NCBI GenBank assembly: GCA_964235605.1
Contig: CAXSCR010000106.1
Coordinates: 1 to 7,444, forward strand
DNA from: DATCRE01 sp964235605
Lineage (GTDB): Bacteria > Bacteroidota > Bacteroidia > Cytophagales > Cyclobacteriaceae
DNA length: 7,444 nt
Direction: 5' to 3'
Positions 1 through 6,000 of this stretch are shown here, one piece after another. How positions within the stretch are numbered: the first letter of the stretch is position 1; each line of letters begins with the position of its first letter. Below the pieces are notes generated by a model, which saw only the letters and a program-made list of their open reading frames with translations, did not search any database and had not been told where the DNA came from. The position numbers and the translations under genes are program-made.

Positions 1-12
1 ATAAAATCATCC

Positions 13-30
13 AATTGATCAATTTAAATT
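13..30. repeat. Two overlapping AT-rich palindromes upstream of the kinase gene
   Basis: AATTGATCAATT (13-24) is a perfect 12-base palindrome. It overlaps AATTTAAATT (21-30), a perfect 10-base palindrome, and both end 12 bases before the TTG start of the deoxynucleoside kinase. They could be an operator or part of the promoter. In AT-rich DNA such short palindromes also arise by chance, and the upstream gene and promoter lie outside the window, so the functional reading is weak. Confidence 0.25.
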
Positions 31-41
31 AATACTGCATT

Positions 42-710
42 TTGTCGTACACCCCTTTAAGACACATTGCTATTTGTGGCAATATTGGGAGTGGAAAAAC
101 TACACTTACCGAGAAACTTTCGAAACATCATGGCTGGCTACCGCTTTACGAATCGGTAGATAGAAATCCCTATTTACGAGATTTTTATCATGACATGAAA
201 CGTTGGGCTTTCCAACTTCAAATCCATTTTTTAAATAGTCGATTTCAGCAGATTATTGACATTATGGAAAGTGAGAAGCCGGTAATTCAGGATAGAACCA
301 TTTATGAAGATGCTTATATTTTTGCTGTGAACTTGTATAAACGTGGTTACATCTCGGAGCGAGATTATCAAAATTATAATGATGTATTTCGCTCCATGTT
401 GCGCTTTGTTCAACCCCCTGATTTATTAATTTATCTTAAGGCTGGTATTCCAAAGCTCGTGAAGCAAATAGAAAAACGTGGCTTTGATTATGAAAACGCT
501 ATACATCCAGATTACCTTAAGAGTTTAAATGAACATTACGAAGAATGGATTAAACGTTATAAACTGGGCAAGCTACTTATCATTGACGTTAATTGTTTAG
601 ACTTTGTCCAAAACGTTAATGACTTTAAGTTCATTGTAGACGAAATTGATACGGCTCTCAGTGGTTCATTTTTGCTTGATAAGGAACATTATAAACATAG
701 AGGTGGTTGA
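42..710 (+). CDS. Deoxynucleoside kinase (dNK/dGK/dCK family)
   Basis: A cytoplasmic salvage kinase of the dCK/dGK/Drosophila-dNK family, which transfers phosphate from ATP (or another NTP) to the 5'-OH of a deoxynucleoside. The 222-residue protein shows the P-loop GNIGSGKT at 13-20, a probable catalytic Glu in the YES segment (E37), the substrate-binding block around W55/Q58, the DRT motif at 84-86 (ERS/DRS in relatives), and a LID-like KRGFDYE at 145-151. The length fits the short bacterial form. Substrate preference (dA/dG versus dC/dT) cannot be read with confidence. The start is TTG at 42: an in-frame TAA sits at 30-32 and the only other upstream candidate is ATT at 39. No ATG precedes the P-loop, so a non-ATG start is required. 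Thioredoxin follows 21 bases after the stop on the same strand, probably in one transcript. Confidence 0.93.
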   Translation: MSYTPLRHIAICGNIGSGKTTLTEKLSKHHGWLPLYESVDRNPYLRDFYHDMKRWAFQLQIHFLNSRFQQIIDIMESEKPVIQDRTIYEDAYIFAVNLYKRGYISERDYQNYNDVFRSMLRFVQPPDLLIYLKAGIPKLVKQIEKRGFDYENAIHPDYLKSLNEHYEEWIKRYKLGKLLIIDVNCLDFVQNVNDFKFIVDEIDTALSGSFLLDKEHYKHRGG

Positions 711-731
711 GTAATAAAAAGACAAACATAG

Positions 732-1040
732 ATGAAAACGGAAAGCTCAAAATTTACCGACCTTATACAATCTGATAAACCCGTATTGGTAGATTTCTCT
801 GCAGAATGGTGCGGCCCGTGTAAAATGATGGCTCCGATATTGGAGGAAGTAAAAAAAGCCGTTGGTGATAGAGCCAAGATTATTAAGATAGACGTAGATA
901 AAAATCCAAGGGCTGCCAGCGCGTATCAAATATCGGGTGTGCCAACTTTGATTGTTTTTAAAAATGGTGAAATGATGTGGAGACAGTCGGGTGTTGTACC
1001 TACCTATCAACTCACGCAAGTGCTTGAGAAAAATATGTAA
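732..1040 (+). CDS. trxA: Thioredoxin
   Basis: A 102-residue single-domain thioredoxin, a cytosolic thiol-disulfide oxidoreductase normally reduced by thioredoxin reductase. It donates electrons to ribonucleotide reductase, peroxiredoxins and other targets. The active site WCGPCK is at 26-31 (redox Cys27 and Cys30) in the usual VDFSAEWCGPCK context. The buried Asp is D21, and the cis-proline loop GVPT is at 69-72 (cis-Pro71). There is no signal peptide or membrane anchor, which argues against a ResA/TlpA-type periplasmic protein. The length matches E. coli TrxA (about 108 aa). The ATG start is 21 bases after the deoxynucleoside kinase stop, and the gene ends in tandem TAA TAA. Bacteroidota genomes often carry several thioredoxins, so the symbol trxA means family, not proven orthology. 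Confidence 0.95.
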   Translation: MKTESSKFTDLIQSDKPVLVDFSAEWCGPCKMMAPILEEVKKAVGDRAKIIKIDVDKNPRAASAYQISGVPTLIVFKNGEMMWRQSGVVPTYQLTQVLEKNM

Positions 1041-1045
1041 TAAAT

Positions 1046-1339
1046 TTACGCTACCTCTTTCCTTATCAGCTTACTGTCAACTACGAACGGGCCAGCTGGA
1101 AGTACAGATGCCACGAGCGCTGCTAATACGTGAAGCCATGTCCATTGCATCTTTTTCCTCACTAGAAAAACAGCGGGTATATATAGCATAAATAAAAGTC
1201 CATGGAGCCAGCCAATAATTTTTACAGGTTCTGGCATCCCAGCAAAATATTTAAGTGGCATTGCAATGAGAAGCAACGTAAGGAATGAAATTCCTTCTGC
1301 TATGGCAATGATTCTGAAATTCCGTATGGTGTTATTCAT
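1046..1339 (-). CDS. DUF3817 family small integral membrane protein
   Basis: A 97-residue hydrophobic protein that I recognise as DUF3817-like, a small inner-membrane family of unknown function. The signature elements are FRIIAIAEGISF near the N terminus (residues 8-19), AMPLKYFAG (26-34) and GWLHGLLFMLY (43-53). Three membrane segments are likely, at about 10-32, 41-60 and 67-87, with RKK (61-63) in a probable cytosolic loop. The ATG start is the first codon of a family-like N terminus. The gene converges on thioredoxin with only 5 bases between the two stop codons. It lies 115 bases downstream of rlmI on the same strand, so it could be read through from rlmI or use its own promoter (see 1358-1365). 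No function can be assigned. Confidence 0.85.
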   Translation of the reverse strand: MNNTIRNFRIIAIAEGISFLTLLLIAMPLKYFAGMPEPVKIIGWLHGLLFMLYIPAVFLVRKKMQWTWLHVLAALVASVLPAGPFVVDSKLIRKEVA

Positions 1340-1357
1340 AATTTATCAAATATGCCA

Positions 1358-1365
1358 CAAACATA
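1358..1365 (-). promoter_or_regulatory. Possible Bacteroidota -7 promoter element (TAtgTTTG)
   Basis: Read on the minus strand, this is TATGTTTG, which matches the Bacteroidota -7 consensus TAnnTTTG. It lies 18 bases before the ATG of the DUF3817 gene. No clear TTTG -33 element is found 19-21 bases upstream. Slightly further upstream the same strand has TTTGGG, 17 bases, TATAAT, a housekeeping-like alternative. Either could serve the DUF3817 gene; the 5' leader would be short with the first. Confidence 0.3.
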
Positions 1366-1454
1366 CCCAGGCGTTTATTATAAGTGTAGTTTTTAACAAC
1401 CCAAATACTTCTTAGTACACCGAACCTTGATTTTATTTTTCTATCACCATGATT

Positions 1455-2642
1455 CTAAATAACACACAGTACTAAGCCCTTCAAGTACTCTCCTTCCGGA
1501 TGAAACATCGAAACTGGGTGGTCTGCTGGTTGAGTTAGATGGTGTAAAACCTTTACATCTCTACCCGATTGGATTGCTGCCGAAGCAATGGTGTCATAAA
1601 AAAGTTGGCGATCCACAACCTGAGAACAGGAGAAAGTGAAAATTACTCCACCCGATTTAATTACACGCATAGCCTCATAGTTCAAGCGTTTGTAGCCCTT
1701 TACAGCCTGGTGGCGTGCGTCACGGTGTTTAGCAAATGCAGGGGGATCAAGAATAATTACATCGTACGCGCCCTGTTTATCCTTTAAAAAATCGAATGTG
1801 TCAACAGCATATGATTCGTGGATGTTGGAATCAAAATTATTTAATTCAATATTCTTTTTTGTAAGCTCGATGGCTTTTTCAGAAGCGTCTACCGAATGAA
1901 CCAACTCAGCGCCAGCATGAAGCGCATACACTGAAAAACCGCCTGTGTAGCAAAAGGTATTGAGTACTTTTTTCCCTTTGGTAAAATCGCCCAGTAATTT
2001 TCTGTTTTCACGCTGGTCTAAAAAAAAGCCCGTTTTTTGTCCTCCTTCCCAATCCACATAGAATTTATTTTTATGTTCATGGATAACATGCGGAACAGCA
2101 CTCATGCCATATAAGTATTCATCCTCGCGGCCTTCCTTCGCTTTACCTGGCAGAGTCGACTGACTTCTATAATAAATGCTTTGTATACTTTCTCTAAATA
2201 CGTTTTTTAGCCCATCAGCAATTGCATTACGGTCAACATGCATACCAACAGAATGTGCTTGCACTATAGCAACACCATCGTAATAATCAATAATTAACCC
2301 CGGAAGTCCATCGCCTTCGCCATGAATAAGCCTAAAGGAGTTTGTGAATTCATTCGGCAAATTTGAAATCTGCCTAATCTGCAATGCGCTATTTAATTTT
2401 TGAAACCAGAAGTCCTCAGCCGGTTTATGCTCACCAAATAATAACATCCGAACAGCAATGCTGCCATTTTGATAATGCCCAAAACCAAGAACGGTTCCTT
2501 TGTAATCACTTACCTCCACCCAGCATCCATCTTGCAAACTCCCTTCAGTTTTTTGAATTGCTCCTGAAAAAATCCAAGGATGGAAACGTTGAATGGAAAA
2601 TTCCTTGCCTTTTTTTAGTGTGACTTTGTTCTCAATGATCAT
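1455..2642 (-). CDS. rlmI: 23S rRNA (cytosine-C5)-methyltransferase RlmI
   Basis: A class I SAM-dependent RNA methyltransferase. The E. coli member (YccW/RlmI, 396 aa) makes m5C1962 in 23S rRNA, and this protein is 395 aa from the ATG at 2642. An N-terminal PUA-like RNA-binding domain (about 1-75) carries the typical HPWIFSGAI (21-29). A central EEHVD-like linker domain contains GEGDGLPGLIID (108-119) and KTGFFLDQRENR (203-214). The Rossmann methyltransferase domain has motif I NTFCYTGGFS (228-237), the acidic motif II VDAS (251-254), the motif IV DPPAF (299-303), and the SCS motif whose Cys339 is the expected catalytic nucleophile. A TTG at 2651 would add only three residues (MSD); the ATG fits the family better. 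The gene is divergent from htrA across a roughly 280-base gap. Site specificity is inferred from family. Confidence 0.92.
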   Translation of the reverse strand: MIIENKVTLKKGKEFSIQRFHPWIFSGAIQKTEGSLQDGCWVEVSDYKGTVLGFGHYQNGSIAVRMLLFGEHKPAEDFWFQKLNSALQIRQISNLPNEFTNSFRLIHGEGDGLPGLIIDYYDGVAIVQAHSVGMHVDRNAIADGLKNVFRESIQSIYYRSQSTLPGKAKEGREDEYLYGMSAVPHVIHEHKNKFYVDWEGGQKTGFFLDQRENRKLLGDFTKGKKVLNTFCYTGGFSVYALHAGAELVHSVDASEKAIELTKKNIELNNFDSNIHESYAVDTFDFLKDKQGAYDVIILDPPAFAKHRDARHQAVKGYKRLNYEAMRVIKSGGVIFTFSCSQVVDRQLFYDTIASAAIQSGRDVKVLHHLTQPADHPVSMFHPEGEYLKGLVLCVI

Positions 2643-2922
2643 ATCGGACAAAAGTATTTAAAAACCACCACAATGAATTAGATCATAATACGAAGATGTA
2701 TAATACATTTCCTCATCACTTCGTTATAGCAAAACCTGAATGTAGCATATCACGTATTAGAACAACGGAAGAAAGATGGCGTTGGAAGAATTGTATTCAC
2801 ACTAACAAAATGTCTTACTCTTGTCAAAATCAAAGTGTATGCACTGGTTGAACTGACAAATTTTCTTTTTCAAGGCGCTTGCCTGGTTTTTGTTAAATAA
2901 TCACTAAAAAAAATAAATAATT
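2643..2922. other. Divergent intergenic region between rlmI and htrA
   Basis: This region must hold the promoters for rlmI (leftward) and htrA (rightward). I find no convincing TTTG/TAnnTTTG pair for either gene. The final stretch before htrA is A-rich (aaaaaaaataaataatt), the usual Bacteroidota leader in place of a Shine-Dalgarno. A short inverted repeat AGGC-gctt-GCCT near 2873-2884, followed by gg and a run of T, resembles a miniature terminator but has only four base pairs. A 51-codon ORF at 2696-2851 is open but has no recognisable family. Confidence 0.5.
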
Positions 2923-4398
2923 ATGAAAAAATTCGGATCACTTTTTTTGGCGGCCGTGCTTGGAAGTGTCACTACGCTTGCCACGTATGAATGGATTGAT
3001 AAAAATGAAAATGTAAAGTTGGAATACATGGTTCCAACCAGCAAAGTATCGTATAACCCAAGTGTTAATGAGCCAATACAAGGACTTGACTTTGCAGTTA
3101 CAGCCGAAAAGGTTACTCCCGCTGTAGTTTATATCCGCTCTACACAGGAAGCTGGCCAAAGAGATGAAGCTGTGCAACAAATAGATCCATTTCATGAATT
3201 TTTTGGCCCACGCACTCCGCAAGGTCCTAGTCAAAGTTCAGGGTCAGGTGTCATCATAAACGAAAATGGCTATATCGTGACTAACAACCACGTTGTTAAA
3301 GGCGCAGACGTTGTCGAGGTAACACTTCTTGACAACCGTACTTTGAAAGCTGAAGTTATAGGTACCGATCCCGATACAGATTTGGCGCTAATTAAAATCA
3401 ACCAAAAAGGATTGCCGTATCTACCGTTTGTAGATTCAGATAAAGCAAAGGTGGGCGAATGGGTACTAGCCGTCGGTAATCCTTTTAATTTAAATTCAAC
3501 TGTTACTGCGGGTATAATAAGTGCGAAAGGAAGAAATATTAATATTCTAGGACCCGGAACACAGACCCAGCAAGGCAGTACAGCGATAGAATCATTTATT
3601 CAAACCGATGCTGCGATAAATCCTGGTAATAGTGGTGGAGCGCTTGTAAATGTTGAGGGAGGGCTCTTAGGTATCAACACAGCTATTGCCAGTCCAACGG
3701 GTTCATATTCTGGTTATGGATTCGCAGTGCCATCTAATATCGTAAGTAAGGTTGTTGAAGACTTAATTAAGTTTGGAACAGTTCAACGTGGGTGGCTTGG
3801 CGTTACCATTGAAAGCGTAAATAGTGGCCTTGTAAAAGAGCACGATCTTATGGTTAACGAAGGTGCTTACATCTCAGGATTTGCCGAGAACAGCTCAGGA
3901 AAAATAGCGGGTCTGCAAAAAGGTGATGTTGTTGTTAAAATTGATGAAACTCCTATCAGAACTAATTCTGCATTAATTGAAAAAATAGGTCGCCATCGCC
4001 CTGGAGATAAAGTAAGCATTGTAGTTAACCGTGCTGGAAAAGAAGTAACTATTCCCGTTGTGTTGAAAAACCGAGAAGGTAATACAAGTGTAGTAAAACT
4101 TGAAGCAAAGGACTCATTCGATGATTTGGGACTTGAAGTAGAAAATCTAGAAGCAAAAGACCTTAAAAAACTAGACTTAACTAATGGTGTTATTGTGAAA
4201 TCATTGGGTAGTGGTAAATTAGCTAAGTACACAGATATGCGGGAAGGATTTATTATCACAAAAGTCAATGACGTGCCTGTTAAATCTGTTAAAGAATTTA
4301 GAGAATTAATGAGAAATAAAAGCGCTGGTGAGCTTATTATATTATCTGGCACTTATCAAGATTTTCCTAGAGAATTTAATTATGCTTTTAGGATGTAA
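2923..4398 (+). CDS. htrA: HtrA/DegP-type serine protease with two PDZ domains
   Basis: A 491-residue envelope protease/chaperone of the S1C (DegP/DegQ/DegS) family that degrades or holds misfolded periplasmic proteins. The N terminus (MKK then a hydrophobic run, 4-20) is a signal peptide or signal anchor; TLA at 18-20 is a possible cleavage site. The trypsin-like domain (about 56-285) contains the full triad: His123 in VTNNHVV, Asp153 in DPDTDLALIKI, and Ser237 in GNSGGALVN. PDZ1 spans about 288-382, with the carboxylate-binding loop at GWLGV (290-294). PDZ2 spans about 398-480, starting near LGLEV (402-406). Two PDZ domains and the overall length match DegP/DegQ rather than one-PDZ DegS. 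A 57-codon DUF2158-like gene follows 51 bases later on the same strand. No specific stress promoter was identified. The symbol is a family-level choice; degP or degQ would be equally defensible. Confidence 0.96.
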   Translation: MKKFGSLFLAAVLGSVTTLATYEWIDKNENVKLEYMVPTSKVSYNPSVNEPIQGLDFAVTAEKVTPAVVYIRSTQEAGQRDEAVQQIDPFHEFFGPRTPQGPSQSSGSGVIINENGYIVTNNHVVKGADVVEVTLLDNRTLKAEVIGTDPDTDLALIKINQKGLPYLPFVDSDKAKVGEWVLAVGNPFNLNSTVTAGIISAKGRNINILGPGTQTQQGSTAIESFIQTDAAINPGNSGGALVNVEGGLLGINTAIASPTGSYSGYGFAVPSNIVSKVVEDLIKFGTVQRGWLGVTIESVNSGLVKEHDLMVNEGAYISGFAENSSGKIAGLQKGDVVVKIDETPIRTNSALIEKIGRHRPGDKVSIVVNRAGKEVTIPVVLKNREGNTSVVKLEAKDSFDDLGLEVENLEAKDLKKLDLTNGVIVKSLGSGKLAKYTDMREGFIITKVNDVPVKSVKEFRELMRNKSAGELIILSGTYQDFPREFNYAFRM

Positions 4399-4449
4399 TG
4401 TGGCATAAGTTTTATATCTTTTAGGTAGATATCGATCTAATTAATAAAT

Positions 4450-4623
4450 ATGAGGAGATTGTTTAAAAAGGGCGAACGTGTTCGCAGCAAGATTGACGGG
4501 AAAGTGATGGAAGTGTTAAAGTACATCAAAGCAAATTTAGTAGAAGTGATGTGGTTTGACCTTGAGAAAAAAGAGGTTCGTAAGAATATGATTAAGGAAG
4601 ATGAGATCTCCAGAGCAGCTTAA
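4450..4623 (+). CDS. DUF2158/YodC-like small protein
   Basis: A 57-residue, highly charged, probably soluble protein. It reads MRRLFKKGERV at the start, then a GKVMEVLKY block (17-25), VEVMWFDLEKKEVR (31-44), and a C terminus ending KEDEISRAA. The order 'F-K-x-G-x-x-V-R-x-K-x-x-G-x-x-M-x-V ... V-x-x-x-WFD ... F/I-x-x-x-E-L/I' matches my memory of the DUF2158/YodC family, small beta-barrel-like proteins of unknown function. Here the usual C-x-WFD is M-WFD (no Cys) and the GGP segment is DGK. The start ATG is preceded by 'ctaattaataaat', a typical AT-rich leader. It is 51 bases after htrA on the same strand and just ahead of a strong inverted repeat, so it is probably the last gene of the htrA transcript. 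Possible accessory role with htrA is guesswork. Confidence 0.75.
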   Translation: MRRLFKKGERVRSKIDGKVMEVLKYIKANLVEVMWFDLEKKEVRKNMIKEDEISRAA

Positions 4624-4630
4624 ATATATT

Positions 4631-4692
4631 AAATCATAAATCGCTATTCATAATGCTATTCACGTATAGCGATTTATGATTTCTATTCTCTT
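4631..4692 (+). terminator. 17-bp perfect inverted repeat, probable intrinsic terminator
   Basis: The left arm at 4631-4647 is perfectly complementary to the right arm at 4666-4682 (17 base pairs, arm core AATCATAAATCGCTA). The loop is 18 bases, and a T-rich run (tttctattctctt) follows. It begins 8 bases after the DUF2158-like gene stop and ends before ispH, so it probably ends the htrA transcript. The loop is long and the T-run is interrupted, so efficiency is uncertain. An 8-base direct repeat GCTATTCA (4643-4650 and 4655-4662) lies in the left arm and loop. The element could instead be a small dispersed palindromic repeat. Confidence 0.6.
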
Positions 4693-4734
4693 AAAACATT
4701 CTGCTAACTTGCAGTTAGTTAAAAAACTACTGTT

Positions 4735-5952
4735 ATAAAAAAGTTTGATATTCCTGCCTATTACCGGTCATCGATAACCGGAAAAATTAAAGAATCACGA
4801 AGGGTTAAAGACCTCCGCAAGCAGGATTTTGCACCAACTATATTAGACTTTGGGCCAGTTGTATTTTATATAGCACGGCATTTTGGCTTTTGCTATGGCG
4901 TAGAAAATGCAATTGATATAAGTTACAAAGCCATTGAAGAAAATGCCCATAAACGTGTTTTTTTACTTAGTCAGATGATTCACAACCAAGAGGTAAATAA
5001 TGACCTTTTGGAGCGTGGTGTTCAATTCATAATGGATACGGATGGAACACAGCTTATTCCTTGGGATGTTCTACAAAATAATGATGTTGTAATCATCCCC
5101 GCATTTGGAACTACAGTAGAAATCGAAAACCTATTACGTGATAAAGGCATTGAAGTGCAACAATACAATACCACATGTCCATTTGTAGAAAAGGTTTGGA
5201 ATCGTTCTCAAAAACTGGGCGAAGATAAACACACTATAATTATTCATGGTAAACCTAACCATGAGGAAACGCGAGCAACTTTCTCTCATAGCGAGAAAAA
5301 CGGACCTTCAATTATTGTGCGTGATATAGAAGAAGCTAAAAGCCTGGGTGCTTATATTCTACAAAACAAAAGCAATGAAGAATTTTATGAAGAATTTGCA
5401 TGGAGACACTCTGAAGGATTTGATCCCTTCACTGACCTTCGGCGGGTCGGTGTTGTGAACCAGACCACTATGCTAGCAACCGAAACTCAAACTATTGCTG
5501 ATTATTTCAAACAAGTAATGATTGATAAGTACGGTGCTGAAAACCTTAAACAACATTTTGCCGATACACGCGATACGCTTTGCTATGCAACCAATGATAA
5601 TCAAAATGCAACCTACGAACTACTGCTAACCGATGCCGATCTAGCAATTGTTGTGGGTGGATATAACAGTTCTAACACATCGCATATAGTTGAGCTCTGT
5701 GAGCGCAAATTTCCAACCTACTTTATTAATTCTGAAGCGGAAATTAAATCAAAGCAAGAGATTCATCATTTCGATTATCACCATAAAGAAAAGAAAACAA
5801 CATTAGATTTTCTTCCTGTGAAGGAACCTATAAAAATAATATTGACTAGCGGCGCTTCTTGTCCCGATACACTCGTAGATCGGGTGTTACTCCGCATTTT
5901 GGATTTCTATAATTCTACAAAACCGCTTGAAGAATTATTAAAGGAGTTTTGA
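4735..5952 (+). CDS. ispH: 4-hydroxy-3-methylbut-2-enyl diphosphate reductase (IspH/LytB)
   Basis: The last enzyme of the MEP isoprenoid pathway: a cytosolic [4Fe-4S] reductase converting HMBPP to IPP and DMAPP. From the ATA at 4735 the protein is 405 aa, the long Bacteroidota form with an N-terminal extension. The three cluster cysteines are Cys53 in FGFCYGVENAI, Cys148 in NTTCPFVEKVW, and Cys283 in RDTLCYATN. HGKPNHEETRATFSH (171-185) corresponds to the His/Glu active-site loop, NSSNTSH (311-317) to the substrate-binding Ser/Asn motif, and TSGASCPD (371-378) to the C-terminal conserved block. An in-frame TAA lies at 4720-4722. Between it and the ATG at 4975 there is no ATG, GTG, TTG or CTG. 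Using 4975 would lose Cys53 and give a dead 325-aa protein. ATA at 4735 (IKKFDIPAYYRSS, cf. typical MKxFxIPxxYRS) is the most family-like start, ATT at 4753 the next. The gene is probably essential if this is the only isoprenoid route. Confidence 0.93.
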   Translation: MKKFDIPAYYRSSITGKIKESRRVKDLRKQDFAPTILDFGPVVFYIARHFGFCYGVENAIDISYKAIEENAHKRVFLLSQMIHNQEVNNDLLERGVQFIMDTDGTQLIPWDVLQNNDVVIIPAFGTTVEIENLLRDKGIEVQQYNTTCPFVEKVWNRSQKLGEDKHTIIIHGKPNHEETRATFSHSEKNGPSIIVRDIEEAKSLGAYILQNKSNEEFYEEFAWRHSEGFDPFTDLRRVGVVNQTTMLATETQTIADYFKQVMIDKYGAENLKQHFADTRDTLCYATNDNQNATYELLLTDADLAIVVGGYNSSNTSHIVELCERKFPTYFINSEAEIKSKQEIHHFDYHHKEKKTTLDFLPVKEPIKIILTSGASCPDTLVDRVLLRILDFYNSTKPLEELLKEF

Positions 5953-6000
5953 AGAATTTATGCAATGGTTTGATTTAGTTTGACGAATCAAACACAACGC

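Noticed and set aside
991..1191. 66-codon plus-strand ORF across the thioredoxin end
   Set aside because: Overlaps thioredoxin in another frame and lies antisense to DUF3817; no recognisable content.
2873..2893. AGGC-gctt-GCCT plus T-run as a terminator before htrA
   Set aside because: Only four base pairs, and no transcript on the plus strand is expected to end there between divergent genes.
2938..3234. 98-codon minus-strand ORF at the htrA 5' end
   Set aside because: Antisense to the signal region and protease N terminus; no motif.
3867..4352. 161-codon minus-strand ORF inside htrA
   Set aside because: Antisense shadow of the second half of a well-supported protease; low-complexity Ser/Thr/Leu composition and no family features.
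4764..4781. CCGGT/ACCGG inverted repeat just inside ispH
   Set aside because: Five-base stem within coding sequence, easily due to chance.
4975..5952. IspH as a 325-residue protein from the ATG at 4975
   Set aside because: It would lack Cys53 and the conserved FGFCYGVENAI block that is encoded in the same open frame upstream.
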